This document shows, piece by piece, positions 33,820 to 45,000 of a stretch of 64,000 nt of DNA. Positions within the stretch are counted from its first letter, which is position 1. Every line of letters starts with the position of its first letter. A program made the translations under genes and the position numbers. Below the pieces are notes generated by a model. That model made no database searches. It had not been told where the DNA came from and worked only from the letters and a program-made list of their open reading frames with translations. Source of the stretch: Chlorella sorokiniana (Eukaryota > Chlorophyta > Trebouxiophyceae > Chlorellales > Chlorellaceae); assembly GCA_025917655.1 (NCBI GenBank), contig CP084611.1, positions 124,001-188,000 on the forward strand, read 5' to 3'.

Positions 33820-36128
33820 TCACTCCTTCTTCTTCTTCGCGCAAAAGTAGTTGTACAGAGACAGCGCCGTGATGCCGCCAGAGAAGGCGAGCTTGGCTGC
33901 CGCCGCCGCCCCAGCGACGGCGTGCCCCGCCTGCAGCGCCGCGGCGGTGTTGAGTGCGGCGGTGAGGCCCACCACAGCCACTCCTGCGAGCGGCAGAGGG
34001 GCACATTTCAATGAGAAAACGCACTTCTGAATCAGAAGCGGCCGGCTGGCAGAAATGTGGAGGTTGGGGCAGTGATCAGCATGCCGCCGCAGAGCCCGCT
34101 CAGCCCCACGCCAGGCTGGCGGTCCCGCGCTGTAACCGACGTTGCTGCCCCGCCAGCAGGACGCACCGACGTTGAGCGACTTGAAGGTGGAGGCGGCGAG
34201 GCGGCCGCGCTGGGCGGCGTCCTCAGAGTGAACAGCACCAGCGCCAGCAGCAGCATGCCGACGCCGGCGACGGCGGCGAGCGAGCCGCCCAGCGCTCCCA
34301 GCGGCACCGCCAGCAGGCCGCGCTGCAAAAGGGGCAGGGGCGGAGGCCAAGGGGACGGCGTAAGGAGCGCGAACGTGTGTGCGGTGTGTGTGGTGCCGTG
34401 TGTGGATGTGTGTGTGTGTGGGGGGGGCGCGCGGGGCAGGGTAGGGCGTGAGGGGTGTTTGAGAGTGCGTGTGGCTGTGGAGGCGGCAGCACACGCATCG
34501 CTGTGCCGAGAGGGGAGGGACCGCGCCCGCTCTCAAAGCCTCGGCCAGGCAGCGAGGCAACAACAAGGCGGCTGCGAGAGGCGGGCAGCACGGCCCATCG
34601 CCGACCACACGCTTGCAGAAGAAAATAAGCAGCGATTTGTTCATGGCGGGCAATCCTCTTTGCTGCCTCCGCGCGCACCCACCTGTGCCAGCTGCAGCCG
34701 CCCTTCCAGCAGCATGGCCGCGGCGGCGGCAGCGGCCAGCTTGGTTCCGAGGCCGTATCCCCACAACGAGCCGACAGCTGTCTGCTCCGTGACCTGGTAG
34801 GAAGCCAGGCTGCCCACAGAGCCCAGAAACTGCCTGCGGCAAAGCGTGGGCCAAGCCAGCGTGGGGCGCAGCACAGCTTTCTAGCACAGTAAGGGAGGGT
34901 GTCGTTCAAGCCACACCGCTGCAGCAGTTGCACGCACGGAGCAACCCCGGCTGCTTGCAACCAGGGCGCGAGCGGGGGCAGCGATAGGCTACAGCGCAGC
35001 CCGTTGTAAGAACCTATAAGAACGAGCAGGATGGAGAGCAAGGGTAAGCCCCCACGTCCCCCCACCCCCCTCACTTGCAGAGGAACACCGGGTTCAGGCC
35101 GCCCTTGCAGGTTTCTTGGTACGTGAGCGCCGCATGCGCTGAGGTGGCGCACAGCAGCACCGTGCACAGCCTGCGGCGGCAGAGCGGCAGTGGGCGTGGG
35201 GAGGTCAAGCCTCCGTTCCCCCAATGAGCCACCCACCCACCCACTCTCCACAGGTTGCAGGCAAGGCAAACAAAAATCCCTGGTGATCCTTCCGGGCGCG
35301 ACAAACATGGCAACAAGGCAGGGCAGCGGCTGCTGCGCCCAGCGGCAGCGGCCCGGGCGCACCCCAGGGCCAGCCGGATGGGCTGCTGCGGCGCTGTCCA
35401 CAGCGCCAGCGCCGCGCCCAGCCCCCACCAGCCCAGGCCCAGGTTCAGCCGCTGGTACGTCTCCGACTTCAGCCGGTCGTGCTCCGCGGCTTCCTACCGG
35501 GGTGGGGGAGGGGGAGGGAAGCAGGGAGGGGATTGATCAGTGATTATGGTACGGTTCTCGGGGGCGGGGGGGGCTTGGTTGTGTGCGTGTGAGGTGGGGG
35601 GTGGGGGGTGGGGGGCAGCAGGAGGGGCACAGGCAGCTGCGGTTACTGCTAAGCCGTGAAGAGTGCAAGGCCAGGAGCGAGCAGAGCGCCCGGCACGGCC
35701 CCGCACCTTGAGGCAGTGCGCGCAGACGGCGGCGAGCAGCAGCGTGGCGCCGGAGAGGCGGGCCAGCCCCGCCACCACCGGATGCGGGCACGCCGCCCAC
35801 ACAAACTGCACCGCTGCAGAGGGGGCTGCTGCCAGGGCCAGGCCCGCCGCTCCCAGAAGGGCGGTGATCCCCAGATAGGCCAGCGCGCGCTCAGACTGCC
35901 GCTCCACTTCCAAAATCGGGTTGGCGGCCACCCCGCAGGCTGCACCGGCAGCGGCTCGTCGCCCGATCCAGTGGGACCTCCAGCCGCGGCGGCAGCGCAG
36001 GGCTGCCGTCGTCGAGCGCGTGCAGGCGCCGCCACGGCGGCAAACGACGGGCGGTGGCGTGCGGCAGAGGGTGCTGGGCGCGGCAGCGCGGTGCCCGCCC
36101 CAGACGGCGTTCCGACCGCTAGCTTCAT
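33820..36128 (-). CDS. Unrecognised multipass membrane protein with transit-like N-terminus
   Basis: Family not recognised. Exons: 36128-35707, 35493-35363, 35170-35075, 34833-34683, 34322-34167, 33983-33820. The first about 55 residues (MKLAVGTPSGAGTALPRPAP onward) are basic, Ser/Ala-rich and lack acids, like an algal plastid transit peptide. Then come alternating soluble and hydrophobic parts: ILEVERQSERALAYLGITAL, LARLSGATLLLAAVCAHCLK, a conserved-looking DRLKSETYQRLNLGLGWWGL, LCTVLLCATSAHAALTYQET, VTEQTAVGSLWGYGLGTKLA, AVAGVGMLLLALVLFT, STFKSLNVGVAVVGLTAALN and a C-terminal TALSLYNYFCAKKKKE. About seven or eight membrane helices are likely. Repeated short amphipathic linkers between hydrophobic pairs hint at an internal duplication. 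The lysine-rich C-terminus could face the stroma or cytosol. A frame break lies in the first exon near 35920-35990 and another near 34200-34230. Confidence 0.6.
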
Positions 36129-37644
36129 GTGTGCGACTGTCAGGATCGCAGAAAGCTATGCTGCCAAGCTGCGGGCGCGACGATACTGACTGGAGCGAGA
36201 CGGACAGAAGCGGGAGGCGCAAGGCGGTGCTTGAACGTACAATTGTAGGCCCCTCAGCCCGCTAGATGCAGCGATCGCTCTGATTCTCTTCTCACTCATG
36301 TGGTCGGTGACCTGGCACCTTATTTCTCGGGCGGCTCTCCGACGGCTGTATGGATCGCGGTATGGACGTCATTCTATATTTCGCACTATACTCGAGTGAC
36401 CCCCGCCTGGAGGCTTCGCGCCGACTGCTTTTGCCCTGTCGACAATTGTTTGGCAGGTTTCCCGTCAGATCAGATATCCAAAGTAGTTTGAAATGGGGCA
36501 CAGTGCAGCGATAATTTTGCAGGATCACTCAAGTCCGACACACTTGCTGCAGGGTTCAAGTGGCGGCGCTGCCCGCCAGCCGCTGGCAGTCGCATTGGTT
36601 CCGTTCTCTTTGGCAGCTCTGTGGAGCCCATGGATGCAAAGGGGCTTGCCATTGGGTTTCGCAGCGGAAGCTGTTGTTGCCAGGTAAACAAGCTGTTGCA
36701 TTCTCGTTTTGAAAGCAGTAACGGAAGGCTCAACACTGCGTGTGCATCGCCAGCCAAGCCTTCCCAACCTTCAAACCTGGGTCGCCAGCATTGGAGGAGG
36801 TGCCATCGCTAGACACAGCAGCAGCCGAGGATCCCCCTGCAGGAGGTCTGCCCCCTTGTCCAGCCCAATGCGCAGCTGGGCCTCAATCCGCTCGACGCTG
36901 TGGCAGTTTGCCTGCGCAGGTGGTGCAGGCCGCTTCAGTTACCTCCTCACCAAAGCCTGAACAAGCAAGCAAAGCCGTAGGGGCGCCCCAGCAATCTCAC
37001 TCGCCTGCAGCTCAGGCACCACCGGCCCGAGCCCCCTTCAGAGCCTCGGTCATCGACGGCGTGGCGGGGACGCTGCCCACCCTGCTGGTCTCTCCTGGCC
37101 GAGGGGCGGCGGCAGCTACCCTGGCCTGGCGGCAGCGCGAATGGAGGCCATCACCGCAGCAGTAACTGCAGGGCCCAGGTCTTGGTTGAAGGAGCTGTCA
37201 TGGGAGGCCTTCAGGGCTTCAACATCCATGGTGTCTTTGTAGCCTCTCGTGATTGCTTAGGTAATAGCGTGATTGAGTCTGCATGCAGGGGCTTTGCGCA
37301 ACCTCAGCAGGGTTCAGCGCGGGCAGCCGCAGATCTTGGAATCGGCAACCAACTCTGCTGTGCTACGCTGAGCCGCAGCATCCCTCACCGTGCACCTTCA
37401 CTGACAGTCGTGCAAAATAACCAGTGTTTCCAGGGGTATTCATGCGCTGCCCAGGGATCCCTTGACTGTCTTGCCTCACGCTGTGCTTTGCCGCCTGCCG
37501 CCACAGGTGCCGCCCATTGACATGAAGGTTGGCCCCAAAGCCCACTGCTCGAATTCCTCACATTGAATACCTCTTATGCGATTATTGTCTTCCCAGCACG
37601 TCTATCTCCCGCAACGCGCCTGATCCTTCCTGAACCTTGTCAAA
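36129..37644. other. Intergenic region, possible small unrecognised gene
   Basis: No domain-bearing gene. It contains the promoter side of the minus-strand membrane protein and of plus-strand PSMD9. On the plus strand there are exon-like pieces: an open stretch ending at a good donor at 36683 (CCAG then gtaaac), and frames after CAG acceptors near 36920 and 37011 that read into ATGGAGGCCATCACC at 37140. Codon use there is less GC-biased than in the neighbouring genes. I would not call a CDS on this alone. Confidence 0.35.
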
Positions 37645-38570
37645 ATGGGCGGCGGGGACGCTTTGAAGGCGCAGATAAAGTCGCTGGGAGAGCAGCGCGC
37701 TACATTAGAGCGAGAGATCGCGCAGCGCAGCGCCCGCCTGGAGGCGGCGGGTGTCGGCCTGAGCGGCGCTCTAGTCGACGGCGAGGTGAGCAAGGCCAGC
37801 GGGAGAGGGGTGCAGGCAGTGCAGGCCGTCTAAATCTGTATCGGCCGTTGATGCTACCTGTTTGGAGCATGCCACATGCAGGGCTTCCCGCGGGCAGACG
37901 TGGACGTTGCCGCTATCCGAGCAGACCGGCACGCAGTCATCAGTGCGTCTCATGGCCCAGCCGCTGCGGCGTCCTGCCTCCTCCTGCCGCCACTCTGCCC
38001 GCAGGCGTCCCCGTGTTAGCCTGAGCAGCTCCGCGCTGTCTTTGAAGCCTGCCTTTACGGGAATCTCCTGAACTCTGCGGGATTGATTGATGTGTGCAGC
38101 TCTGACGAATGACCACAAGGCGCTCAGCCGTCAGCTGGAGGCGCTGCTGCACCAGCTGCACTCCCTCTCCAACGAAGCGCGAGCTGGCGGCGGCGGCGGT
38201 GGCACTCCCCCACAGCGCGCCCCGACAGCCATCCCGCGGTGGCGGCGGCCGGCTTGTCAGCCGCTGGCGGCGGGCTTGCAACCAGCAGCGCGGGGCGGTG
38301 CCGCCGCCGTTTGCAGTGGTGGATGAGCTCACCCCTGGCTCTCCGGCTGCGGAAGCCGGGCTGCAGCTGGGCGACCAGCTGTGCCGCTTTGGCGTCGTGA
38401 CGCGGCAGACGCCCGGCGCGCTGGCAGCCATGGCCGCGGCGCTGCAGGCCAGCGAGGGCCGGCCGGTGGAAACGGTGGTTCTGCGGCATGGGGCGCCGCT
38501 GGTGCTGGCGCTGACGCCGCGCCGCTGGGATGGCCGCGGCTTGCTGGGTTGCCACCTGCGGCCGCTCTGA
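37645..38570 (+). CDS. PSMD9: 26S proteasome assembly chaperone PSMD9/Nas2 (p27)
   Basis: Chaperone that helps assemble the proteasome base by holding the ATPase subunit Rpt5 through its C-terminus. Exons: 37645-37785, 37882-37942, 38100-38570. The N-terminal coiled coil (LKAQIKSLGEQRATLEREIA), the link GFPRADVDVAAIRADRHAVI and the second helix ALTNDHKALSRQLEALLHQL are diagnostic of this family. A C-terminal PDZ domain follows: FAVVDELTPGSPAAEAGLQL then GDQLCRFGVV, and QASEGRPVETVVLRHG. It ends LLGCHLRPL. Total length is near the usual 200-220 residues. A frame break between 38180 and 38300 separates the coiled coil from the PDZ; both sides are otherwise intact. Expression regulation is not visible from sequence. 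Confidence 0.92.
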
Positions 38571-38605
38571 GTGGTCATACCTGTTTGATGTTTGGTGCGC
38601 TGCTC

Positions 38606-38610
38606 TGTAA
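38606..38610 (+). terminator. TGTAA polyadenylation signal (PSMD9 gene)
   Basis: TGTAA 36 bases after the stop codon. Confidence 0.5.
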
Positions 38611-39229
38611 TCACAGCAGTATTGGTTTCTTGCGTAACAGATGGCAGCCTGCGCAGCGAAAGATTTGTTGGAGATGTTTGGGGCCGGCAGCTGTTCCTGT
38701 AGCTGCCGTCTGCTCGCCCAGGGGCGCCTGGGCTGGAAGCTGGTTGTGGCTGACCACAGCTGGGCTCCAGGGGTGTGTGTGACCTCATTTACCCTGCGGG
38801 AGCTGAGAGAATGAAGCCATGTGGCCGGCCAGGAGTGGCGGCATGCTGTGGTGCATGGTGGTGCCTGGCACCTGCCTGCCAGGTGGGTGCGTCACGCCAC
38901 GTCGCCACCTGACCACATCTGTACTCGGCGAAGAGGCACCGTGATGTCACCACTCAACTAGTTTGTTGTAATTGAAGCCTTCAGCGTCTTATTCTTCAAA
39001 CATATGCCCCTGCAGACACATTGCTCGTGGCGAAAGCGGTGATCGCTGGAAGAGCGCACTGCACGGCATTGGCCGACGTCGGTTGCACGTTGCAGCAGTG
39101 TACGGTGCAGGTTTCCGCTATCACACGCACAAGCGGCACGCGTGTACTGCGACACCCTCTTCAGCGGCCGCTTGGCGGGAAGGCACCCTCTCATAAAGGG
39201 TCGACCGGCGCGGGGAGCCCGCCCTGGCT
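38611..39229. other. Intergenic region upstream of PP2C gene
   Basis: No gene seen. Somewhat AT-richer around 38940-39010, as expected for a promoter. Confidence 0.5.
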
Positions 39230-42200
39230 ATGGATGGCGCTGCCACCGCTGCCGCCAGCGCGCCTGGCGAGGGGCGGCCGCAGGCCGAGGCCGCGCCGGC
39301 AGCCGCCCCAGCAGCAGCCCAGCCACCGGGTTTGCAGCCAGAGAAGACCCGCTTTGATGGATCCACCAAACCACGACAAGCAGCTGAAGATGGGGCTGAC
39401 CTAGAGAGGTGGGTGCACAGCTCGCTGGCTGTGTAAACGTGCATCGCGTCGGGACCACCGGCGTTACACCTTGTGTTGTTTGTGCTGGGGCAGGAGGCGA
39501 TGGCTCACTGGCCTGCATCAACCCGGCCGCTTATCCTCTGAATGCATGCGGGCCCTGCAGCGCGCACTGTCGTGACATGTACTGCCCACCATTCAAGCAC
39601 CTGTCAGTGGGGGCCCCACAGTCTAGCGCTGCCGCCGCCTCTGCAGGCCTGCAAGCCGCGCCGCCGGGCAAGACCCCACGACACGACGCGGCCGCAGCCG
39701 CAGCAGCAGCCGCGATGGCAGCGATAGAGCGCGTGCGCGGCATCGCAGCCGCAGCGGCTCCCGCAGCTGCAGCCGCGGTCGGGGCCGCGCGGGGCACGAG
39801 GCACGCAGCCCCACCCGCAGCCGCAGCCGGGAGCGGCGGCGCCGGAGCAGCGGAAGCCGCAGCAGCAGCCGCTCCGGAGGCAGCGATGGGGATGGGGCCA
39901 CGCGGCACAGGCACAAGCGGCACAACCACCACCGCCATCAGAAGCCCAGGCACGGCGAGCACAGCCACAAGCCCTCCAGCCGCCGCCACCGCCACCACCA
40001 CCACCACCACCACCACCGGAAGCGCAGCAGGAGCCGCTCGCCGGGGGCAGCGGGGTGAGCTGGCGGCCGATGCAGCGCAGCCTCCCTCTGGCGGTCCCTT
40101 TGCGGCCGCCGCCGCCGCGCCACCCGCCGACGCGCCAGCCGCGGACGGAGGCGCAGGAGCAGAGACGAGCGACAAGGGCGAGGAGCTGATGCGTCGCTAC
40201 AGCAGCGGCGGCGCCTCCTCCCTCGTGCGGTTGAGCCTGCGCCCCGGCGGCGCCCCCTCCCCCGCCGCAGCGGCCGCCGCCGTGACGCTTGCGGGCGCGC
40301 GCGCGGCGGCGGCGGCGCCCGCCCCCGCGCCGCGGCGCCCTCGCCGCTAGGGCCCCCAGTCTGCCGCCCCTGCACACCCCCTCTGCGGCGGCGCTTGCAG
40401 CGGCGCAAGGGATGGACCTCAGCGATGCGGCCCTGGTGCAGCCATCCCCGATGGCGGCCGAAGCCACGGTGGCGGCCCTGTCGGCACTGATGGCCCAACC
40501 TGCCCGGCAGCCCTCGGCGCAGGCCCCCGCTGCCCGCGGGCCACGCGCCACCACCGTCGCAGCAGCAGCAGCAGCAGCAGGCCAGGCGCGGCGGCAGCAA
40601 CCAGAAGCAGCTGCTGTCGTTTGGCGACGAGCTGGACGACGGTGGGTGAGGGGGCGGCTCCGTGGCTTTCGCGGGCGGCGGGCCTGGCGGCAGCGTGCCG
40701 TGCGCGTGCCTGCCTTTGGGGGCGCATCCCCCTCTGTTTTCCTCCCTCCTTCCGCTGTTTAATGCGGTTTCCGTCTCTCAAGTGGAACCCTCTTACAAAT
40801 TCGACCGTCAAATTCCTTCCCAGCTCGGCCCTTGCCGCTCGCCTGTGTGCTGCTACACGCCCCTCTCGGCAACCGTGCGCTGCGCCAGCCACGCCATGCC
40901 GCCCTTGCCCTTCCCGCTGCAGACGAGGCCCAGGGCGGCTCGGCCGCCAACCGCCCCGGGGGCTGTCTGCGGCCACCGCCAAGCGCTTCAAGCACGAGAA
41001 GACGCTGGTCATGCTGAACCCCAGCCTCAGCGCAGGTACGGCACCCTCGCTTTGTGGGGCGCTGGGTGGATGGGTGGGTGGCTGTGTGAGGGGAGGTTAG
41101 AAACGCCTACACTTGATTATGTGGCAGATGCGTGGTATATGGGCGGGTGCGTGATGGCACGGTGGTGCTGCGCGGCGCATTGTGCATTGCCCCCCCTGCC
41201 CTTCCTTCGGCAGCCGCGGTGGTTCACTGTTTCACGTCTGCGCTCACATCTGCGCTTCTGTCCCTCCACGCACACACCCCTCTACCCGTCCTGCTGCAGA
41301 CCTGCAGGCCCACCCGCTCTCCTCCTTCGACGACGACGAAAGCCTGCCCTGCTCCCCGATGGCGGCCCTGGACCGCCGGCTGGGCCAGGTGCTCTGGGGC
41401 TCGGCGCAGGTGAGCCGCTGGGAAGTGAGGCAGGGACGGACTGGTACCGCAGGCAGGGAGCGGTACCGCATGCAGGGAGGGAGTGGTACCGCAGGCAGGG
41501 AGGGAGTGGCACCGCAACGCGCGCTGTGGCTGCCGGGCCGCTGCCCGCTGCAATGCCCGGCGCTGCCTCCCAGCACGGCCCTCCTCCTCCCAGCTTCCGG
41601 CGTTTCCCGGCTCGCGGCGGCACCTTGCTTGCTTCCACTTGATCGCATCCACCCGCACTCCACACCATCACGACCCTCACAGCGCTTCTCCATATCTCTC
41701 TCTACCTCTCACACACACACATCTGTCTGCCCCCAGGCCAAGGGCTTGCGGCCGTACATGGAGGACCGCCACACCGTCATTGGCTCCTACCACCCCCGCA
41801 CCTCCTCCGGCCAGCAAGTGCAGGTGGGGCTAGCAGGATGGGCGGGGGGCGGCCTCACCCGCTCACCTCTCGCTCACCTGGGTCTCACAAGGAATCACAC
41901 CCCATCTCCTCGACCCTTTTTGCTTTGCGCGCGCGCCACGCCCCGCCGCCCCGCCCACCACCCCCCACATCCCATTTCAAAACAACAACATAACATCCCC
42001 ATCCCCACTGCGCCGCACACATGCTGATCCCACCCCACCACAACATTCTCCTTGCCCTGCGACGCCGCAGGACGGCGTGTTCCGCTCCTACGCCGCCGTG
42101 TTTGACGGCCACAACGGCGCCGGCGCCGCCGAGCACGCCGCCGACCGCCTGCACCACGTGCTGGCTGCTGAGGCCGCGCTGCGCACCTGCACCGGTGGGC

Positions 42201-42961
42201 GCGGGGCTGCCGGCCGCGGCCGCCGCCGGCTGCGACTTGCTGTGCTGAAGGCGGTGTAGGCTGCGCTGATGGCAGGCTCAGCAATGAAACTCTTCACGCA
42301 AGCCTTTACCCAGAGCTCCACGACAGAACAGTGCGAAGCACGAACTTGCCCCCCCAACCACACACACACACACACGCACACACACGCCGCTCCCCTCCCC
42401 CACAGGCGAGGGCCCCCCGCGGCGGTGCTTCAGGAGGAGGAGCGGCTGGGTGCGGCGCTGGTGCACTGCTTCGAGGCGGTGGACCGGGAGGTCTTGGCCC
42501 GCTGCCGCCTGGAGGGCACCAAGGGCGGCGCCACGGGGCTGGTGGTGCTGCGCATAGGCGAGCACACCCCCGCTGCTCCTCTGCCCCCTTGCTCTCCCCC
42601 TGTTTGGCCTCTGGCCCCCTCGCTTCGCCTCGCTCCGCGTGCGCTGCAGTTTGGATGCCCATGGCCTCCCATTGCTGCTGCTAGTTCTGCGTGGACGCAC
42701 CTCCACCCTCCACCCCCTCACCCAACCCCCACCCTTCCTCCACCGCCCCACTGGGCAGCTCCCACCACCCACCCAACCACAGCCACCACACCCACACCCA
42801 GACGCCGCCCCTCCCGGCCCCGCAGGCAACCAGCTGTATGCAGCGCACTGCGGCGACACGCGCGCTGTGCTGAGCCGCGGCGGCGAGGCGCTGAGGCTCA
42901 CTGAGGACCACAAGCCCAACCTGCCGCGGGAGCGCAAGCGCGTGGAGGTGGGGTGGGTGTT

Positions 42962-42997
<36 letters not shown>

Positions 42998-44569
42998 GGT
43001 GGGGAGAGGGGGTCACACTATGCTGCCGCTGGAGCGCAAACGTGTGGAGGTGGGTGGGGTGCCGCTGCGCCGCCAGCCTCTCCGTTGCCCTTGTTGTGCG
43101 CCGCTCATCCAAGCGAGTGGGGCTTGTCGAGTGTTGCTTGCCAGCGTTTGAGCAGGTTAGTGGCATGCACGGAACGGGCCCCAGCCTTGTGCCTTGCCCC
43201 GCCCATCCCCCTCCGCAGGCCATTGGCGGGCGTGTAGACTTTGCACGGTGCTGGCGCGTGATTGTGGACCCCGGCGGCGGCCGCCCGCCAGCGCCTGGCA
43301 GTGTCGCGGTGAGCGGGCAGCCGGCCATGCGTGCGGTGCCGTCGCCGCCTGTGGAGCCCCCGGCGGTTGCTCCGCGCCACCCGTGGCACGCTTTGCGATT
43401 GGCCCTGTAAAACCGCGGCACCTTGTGCAGTAGGTGCTCTCCCTCCCCAAGGCACACCGCCCTCCCCCAACCCCCAACCGATCCCAATCCCAGCCCCCAA
43501 CCCTCGCCAACCTGGTTGCTGCTCCCCTTTTACCCGCCAACAACAGGCTCTGTTGCCTCCCCATTGTATCACCCCGCCTCCCTCACCCTTGCCATCCCCC
43601 TCCATCCCCCAATCCCCAGCTCCTTTGGCGGCCCTCCTCTGTCTCTCACCCCGCCTCGCTCGCCCCTCCCCTCCTCCCCCTCCTTTCCAGCTCCTTTGGA
43701 GACCCCCGTTGTCTCACCCTGCCTCGCCCCCCCAGCTCCTTTGGAGACCCCGACTTCAAGGAGCCGCTGCACCTGGTCACCGCCACCCCAGACGTGATGC
43801 GGGAGCGGCTGCAGCCGGGGGACGAGTTTGTCATCCTCGCCTCGGACGGCCTGGTGCGCTGGGTGTTGGTGTTGGTGGGCGGGTGGGTGGGTGGGGTGGT
43901 GGTGTTGGTGGGCGGGTGGGTGGGTGGGGTGGGGTGGGGTGGGGTGGAGGGGGGTCGTCGCTGCCCGGTGAAGAGCTGGTTGCGTGGGTTGTGTGGAGGA
44001 GCTGGGGGAGTTGAGGTGGGTGTGCCGGATGCCAGGGATGCTGGGCACGCGTGGGTGGCAAAGGGAACCCAGCAGCAGATTGTGGAGGCTGGTTCGCATA
44101 GAGGGCGGGGGGGCGGGCCGTGTGCCAGCGTGGTATGGCCGCGGCCGGTTGAGCTGTCACACCAACACGCTCGCTCTGCCCAGCTGGGGCGACAGACTAC
44201 CAGACATCGCTCCTACGCGCGCCCCTCGCCCCCGCCCCCCCTTCCTCCACCCCCTCCACACACATGAACACACATACACATACCCCCACCCCCGCCCCCG
44301 CAGTGGGATGTGCTGTCAGACTCAGAGGCCTGTGCCGTCGTGCGGCGCCACCTGCAGCAGTCGGGCGCCCCCCGCCAGATCACGCCGCCCCAGCTGCTGC
44401 CCGGCGCCGCGCCTACGGCGCCTCGTCCTTTGCGGAGCAGCTGCGGCGGCCGCACGCGCCGACGGCGGCGCTGGCCACCGCGGCGGCGGAGCGCTTGGTG
44501 CAAGAGGCGCTTGATCGCGGTACCATGGACAACGTTACCGCTGTGGTGGGCTTGATGCAGTGGGACTGA
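39230..44569 (+). CDS. PP2C-family Ser/Thr phosphatase with N-terminal RS domain
   Basis: Metal-dependent phosphatase. Exons: 39230-39408, an RS-coding exon from about 39646 to 40641, 40923-41035, 41300-41410, 41737-41823, 42071-42194, 42406-42557, 42826-42947, 43219-43308, 43736-43853, 44304-44569. The N-terminal half is disordered: Ala/Pro leader, an RS domain ([20 protein letters not shown], then [12 protein letters not shown]), His runs, [28 protein letters not shown], and [12 protein letters not shown]. The catalytic half begins [20 protein letters not shown] and has [84 protein letters not shown] and [16 protein letters not shown], so the metal-binding aspartates are present. Exon phases join both halves (for example GACGACG to ACGAGG at 40641/40923), supporting one gene. 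It has a GC-AG intron after 42557. Frame breaks occur at 40052-40055 and other G/C runs. An RS region suggests nuclear-speckle targeting (inference). Confidence 0.83.
41426..41516. repeat. Short tandem repeat in PP2C intron
   Basis: Four imperfect copies of a roughly 20-23-bp unit built on GGTACCGCAGGCAGGGAG, starting near 41443, 41462, 41485 and 41508. It lies just after the donor at 41411. Confidence 0.75.
42958..42996. repeat. GT dinucleotide microsatellite in PP2C intron
   Basis: A (GT)n tract with a few T interruptions, close to the donor at 42948. Confidence 0.8.
43615..43749 (+). repeat. Tandem copies of a 3' splice site plus exon start (PP2C)
   Basis: The intron end and exon start CCCAG/CTCCTTTGGAGACCC occur three times: acceptors end at 43619, 43690 and 43735. 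Copies 2 and 3 share about 46 bases including TTGTCTCACCCTGCCTCGCC; copy 1 is more diverged. Only the third continues into the conserved [12 protein letters not shown] weaker fourth relative may lie near 43548. Confidence 0.8.
43861..43955 (+). repeat. G-rich minisatellite in PP2C intron
   Basis: Two copies of a unit containing GTGTTGGTGGGCGGGTGGGT followed by (GGGGT)n. The unit has four G triplets separated by single bases, fitting a G-quadruplex pattern on the transcript strand. It begins seven bases past the donor at 43853. Confidence 0.8.
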
Positions 44570-45000
44570 GGGGTTTTAAGGCCTCCTCCGGCGCCGGCGC
44601 CCTGTGGCCTTCTGCGGCGGCCGGGCGCCAGCCACCTGGCGCTGCCACCCGCCGCCAGTTGATTTGTGACCACCCACGCTCCTGCATTTCGCACCTGCAT
44701 CTCACAGTACTATTGATCAATAATTTAATGGTAGCCGTGAACGGAGGAAAGTGAGCGCCCACGATAAGGCTGGACTGATGGCGACAAAGATGCCAGGTGG
44801 CGAGGGCGCTGATCCCTCAGCGAAGGCATGCCTGATCGCCAGTGCCACGCTCTCATGGACGCAACATATCCCTCTGAGAAGTGGGTAGCCCGGAGGTCTT
44901 GCATGGAAGCCTCAGCAAGCCTAATCTTGAGATGACTAACGCGGCAGGCCGTGTTGTCGGGCCATTGCGCAGCCGTTCTTCGGTGCATGGAAGACGTGCG
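44570..45000. other. Intergenic region, PP2C 3' side to protease start
   Basis: No gene supported. An AT-richer stretch near 44705-44735 may mark the PP2C 3' end. An ATG at 44932 is in frame with the protease and could give a longer N-terminus. Confidence 0.5.

Noticed and set aside
39646-40350. Ala/Thr-rich frame in the PP2C gene
   Set aside because: The frame one base away reads as a clear RS domain, so the Ala/Thr version is its shadow until the frame break near 40052.
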